From Desulforamulus ruminis DSM 2154 (GTDB lineage Bacteria; Bacillota; Desulfotomaculia; Desulfotomaculales; Desulfotomaculaceae): 64,000 bases of DNA. The position numbers were made by a program, and so were the translations under genes. This document shows positions 62,241-64,000 of the stretch, in pieces. Position 1 is the stretch's first letter. Each line of letters begins with the position of its first letter. Below the pieces are notes generated by a model. It saw nothing but the letters and a program-made list of their open reading frames with translations, was not told where the DNA came from and made no database searches. The DNA lies in the NCBI RefSeq assembly GCF_000215085.1, contig NC_015589.1, forward strand, positions 3,905,015-3,969,014, written 5' to 3'.

Positions 62241-62898
62241 CTCCGGTTACCCCCTCTTTCATTTGCAGGGTCTCTTTATTGATAAACCACTGTTGAATGA
62301 TTCCCACAACGTTAAATACAACCCAGTACAAAGCCAATCCGGCAGGCACCGTACTGGCAATCCAACCAATCATGACCGGCATAATATAAAGCATGGTTCT
62401 TTGTGTTTGGTCTTGAGCATTGGTTGTCATTTTAGATTGGAAGTAAGTTGTAACGGCTGCAATTAAAGGCAATATATAGTAAGGATCTTTGTGGCTTAAA
62501 GATGCAACCCAGAAAAAATGAGCATGTTCAGGATTTTTAAATGGAAAGGCGTAAAGGGCACGGTAAAGGGCAATCAGAATAGGCATTTGCACCAACAAAG
62601 GCAAACAGCCGGCCATGGGATTTACATTGTTTTCTTTGTAAAGATCCATGATCATCTGCTGCATCTTTTGCGGGTCCTTGTTCTTATACTTATCCTGTAT
62701 TGCTTTAATCTCAGGTCCCAATTTTTGCATCATGACCATTGAATGCATTTGTTTTTTACTAAGAGGATATAAAATAACTTTAATTAAGATGGTTAACAAA
62801 ATAATGGCCAGCGCATAACTGGGTATGCCGATACTTCCTGTTAAACCATAAAGCCAATTCATTAAAGCCGTCATTCCATCTACAATGGACTGAAACAA
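62215..62898 (-). CDS. yidC: Membrane protein insertase YidC/OxaA
   Basis: A 227-residue insertase with five hydrophobic segments. It lacks the large periplasmic domain of Gram-negative YidC and I see no lipobox near the start. Core motifs are LLTILIKVILYPLSKKQ, a GCLPLLVQMPILIALYRAL segment, and TVPAGLALYWVVFN. It inserts membrane proteins alone or with Sec. Confidence 0.95.
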   Translation of the reverse strand: MFQSIVDGMTALMNWLYGLTGSIGIPSYALAIILLTILIKVILYPLSKKQMHSMVMMQKLGPEIKAIQDKYKNKDPQKMQQMIMDLYKENNVNPMAGCLPLLVQMPILIALYRALYAFPFKNPEHAHFFWVASLSHKDPYYILPLIAAVTTYFQSKMTTNAQDQTQRTMLYIMPVMIGWIASTVPAGLALYWVVFNVVGIIQQWFINKETLQMKEGVTGVESGRKGR

Positions 62899-62931
62899 AG
62901 TGTGTTACCTCCTTAAAAGCCCATCCAAACG

Positions 62932-63138
62932 TTATAATGGATCATATCCACCCGGGTGGAAAGGATGACATTTGGCCAATCGTTTTATCGTTAGCCATAA
63001 CCCTTTAACCACACCGTATTTTTCTACTGCCAAAATAGAATATTGCGAACAAGTGGGGTAAAAGCGACAAGTGCGGGGCTTTAAAGGAGAAATAAATTTT
63101 TGATAGAAAAAGAGAAAAAACAAAACAGCCTTCCGCAC
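62932..63138 (-). CDS. yidD: Membrane protein insertion efficiency factor YidD
   Basis: A 68-residue protein with the family word [15 protein letters not shown] and a C-terminal [11 protein letters not shown]. It assists YidC. It overlaps rnpA by one base and precedes yidC by 33 bases. Confidence 0.96.
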   Translation of the reverse strand: MRKAVLFFLFFYQKFISPLKPRTCRFYPTCSQYSILAVEKYGVVKGLWLTIKRLAKCHPFHPGGYDPL

Positions 63139-63479
63139 TATAATCTCTCCTGAGGATTTAATTTTTCAAAAACATGCCAAAGATGTTTTTCTAATTGATG
63201 ATAGTCCTGATCACAAGAAGGCTGGCGAACAATGAAGATGTAATCTTGTCCATCGGGAAAACGATCCAAATTAAGCCGGCAAATTTCCTTCAAAATTCGG
63301 CGCAATCGATTTCGACAAACCGCCTTGCCAACCTTTTTACTGATAGAGAAACCAAATCGTCGTCCATTCCCCTTATTCGGAAACATATACAAAACCAGAT
63401 ACCGGTTTGCAGCCGATTTACCATTACGATAAACGTTTCTGTACTCAGAATTTTTTTTTAAAGAAAAAAAATTAGCCAT
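63138..63479 (-). CDS. rnpA: Ribonuclease P protein component
   Basis: A 113-residue basic protein. The family signature is [17 protein letters not shown] and an N-terminal [17 protein letters not shown]. It joins the RNase P RNA to mature tRNA 5' ends. Three ATG codons are in tandem; the third (63479) has the best distance from AGGA, but the first (63485) is possible. Confidence 0.96.
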   Translation of the reverse strand: MANFFSLKKNSEYRNVYRNGKSAANRYLVLYMFPNKGNGRRFGFSISKKVGKAVCRNRLRRILKEICRLNLDRFPDGQDYIFIVRQPSCDQDYHQLEKHLWHVFEKLNPQERL

Positions 63480-63540
63480 CATCATTTCCTAAGTAAGGCT
63501 TTTAAACTATTTTAACCAAAGGTACCACAAGGTATACAAT

Positions 63541-63567
63541 TAGGAAAAGGCCACCACTCAGCGGCCT
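63541..63567 (-). terminator. Weak hairpin after rpmH
   Basis: AAGGCC pairs with GGCCTT around a 9-base loop, followed by TTCCTAA on the minus strand. It probably only attenuates between rpmH and rnpA. Confidence 0.4.
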
Positions 63568-63701
63568 TATGCAGATAAACGTTTTCTACCTTTTAAGCGT
63601 CTTCTCTTCAGAACATTACGGCCGGATTTTGTAGCCATCCTTTTTAAAAAGCCATGCACCTTCTGGTGTCTACGTTTTTTTGGTTGGTAAGTCCGCTTCA
63701 A
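63567..63701 (-). CDS. rpmH: 50S ribosomal protein L34
   Basis: A 44-residue very basic protein, [24 protein letters not shown] at its start and ending GRKRLSA. The true start is TTG at 63701, preceded by GAAGGGGG about 9 bases upstream. The longer frame to 63800 runs into the origin region and is not used. Confidence 0.96.
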   Translation of the reverse strand: MKRTYQPKKRRHQKVHGFLKRMATKSGRNVLKRRRLKGRKRLSA

Positions 63702-63849
63702 TGTATGTACACCCCCTTCAAACAAATTCAGTATATCAGAAAATCTGGAAAATACTAGACAGTCACTGAAGATTATATTAAAATTCCAGCCCGCAGTCAA
63801 GGTATATCATGCTTTGAAAATATTAGGCTAATTACATATCCATACCAAA

Positions 63850-63967
63850 TGTGGATAGATAAATATCTGTTGATAACATCTGAGACTTTTGGTATTATTG
63901 ATCTATGCCCTGTGGATTATTTTTGTTATCCAATCTTTGCACAGGTTGTGGATAAAACTGTGTACAA
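63850..63967. other. DnaA-box cluster (oriC side region)
   Basis: Between rpmH and the window's end, several TGTGGATAA-like 9-mers occur. 63947-63955 is perfect. One-mismatch copies are at 63850-63858, 63868-63876, 63911-63919 and 63959-63967. With the gene order, this marks the replication origin, with dnaA expected just to the right. No gene is visible in 63702-64000. Confidence 0.85.
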
Positions 63968-64000
63968 CCCTGTTAGTGAATAAAAATTTTCCTTTCTTCT

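Noticed and set aside
63702..63800. N-terminal extension of L34
   Set aside because: It lacks a ribosome site, is unlike any L34, and a well-placed TTG start gives the standard 44 residues.

Overview
The window is bacterial chromosomal DNA from an anaerobic, endospore-forming Firmicute, most likely a Clostridia-class member of the Desulfotomaculum/Peptococcaceae kind. This rests on spore-linked genes (lonC, yyaC), the SCIFF peptide with its maturase, bacilli/clostridia-type ribosome binding sites, many TTG and GTG starts, and the gene order next to the origin. The genus is inferred from overall feel, not proven. The right edge (about 63.7-64.0 kb) carries a cluster of DnaA boxes beyond rpmH, so it is the oriC side. 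Nearly all core genes lie on the minus strand and are therefore read away from the origin, as leading-strand genes of one replication arm.

Layout from left to right. 0-14.4 kb: the end of a CarD-like gene, a cold shock gene with a structured leader, a two-component system, an unusual MCP-Cache protein, a secreted VCBS-like protein, a YtrA-like GntR/ABC export operon, an ECF sigma/anti-sigma pair, and a nitroreductase/flavodoxin pair with a divergent HxlR regulator. 14.4-25.8 kb: a carbohydrate catabolic locus with a GntR/UTRA repressor, a FucI-family isomerase, a class II aldolase, a Gfo/Idh/MocA dehydrogenase, an ABC importer, a DUF4432 mutarotase-like protein and a PfkA-family kinase. 26-30.3 kb: NhaC antiporter, CsaA, two AraC proteins and a stand-alone ClpP. 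30.4-37.6 kb: rlmH, murA, a peptidase-MA protein, a TPR protein, a LysM/G5/M23 cell wall enzyme, the SCIFF maturase and its 48-residue peptide, and a ribbon-helix-helix protein. 37.7-38.0 kb: tRNA-Gly, tRNA-Glu and tRNA-Lys. 38.2-50.6 kb: purA, dnaB, lonC, rplI, a DUF2232 gene, rpsR-ssb-rpsF, DUF951, mscS, an M18 aminopeptidase, cvpA and a YkvI-like transporter. 50.7-57.3 kb: yyaC, DUF4446, DegV, DUF554, parB-parA with three parS sites, and an Lrp/LysE pair. 57.5-63.7 kb: rsmG-mnmG-mnmE-jag-yidC-yidD-rnpA-rpmH, the classic origin-flanking block.

The most interesting system is the sugar locus. Its isomerase, PfkA-type kinase and class II aldolase, with no separate hexokinase, make sense for a hexose whose C6 carries no free hydroxyl, such as a 6-sulfo or 6-deoxy sugar: isomerise, phosphorylate at C1, cleave to DHAP plus a three-carbon aldehyde. 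Repeated copies of a palindromic GTAATATTAC-like motif at its promoters tie the locus together under the GntR regulator. Other notable points are an intrinsic terminator between the SCIFF peptide and its maturase, three copies of a CGGAT-rich inverted repeat (one supplying the end of rsmG), a long hairpin in the cold shock leader, parS palindromes that may double as terminator stems, and two convergent genes whose stop codons share one palindrome.
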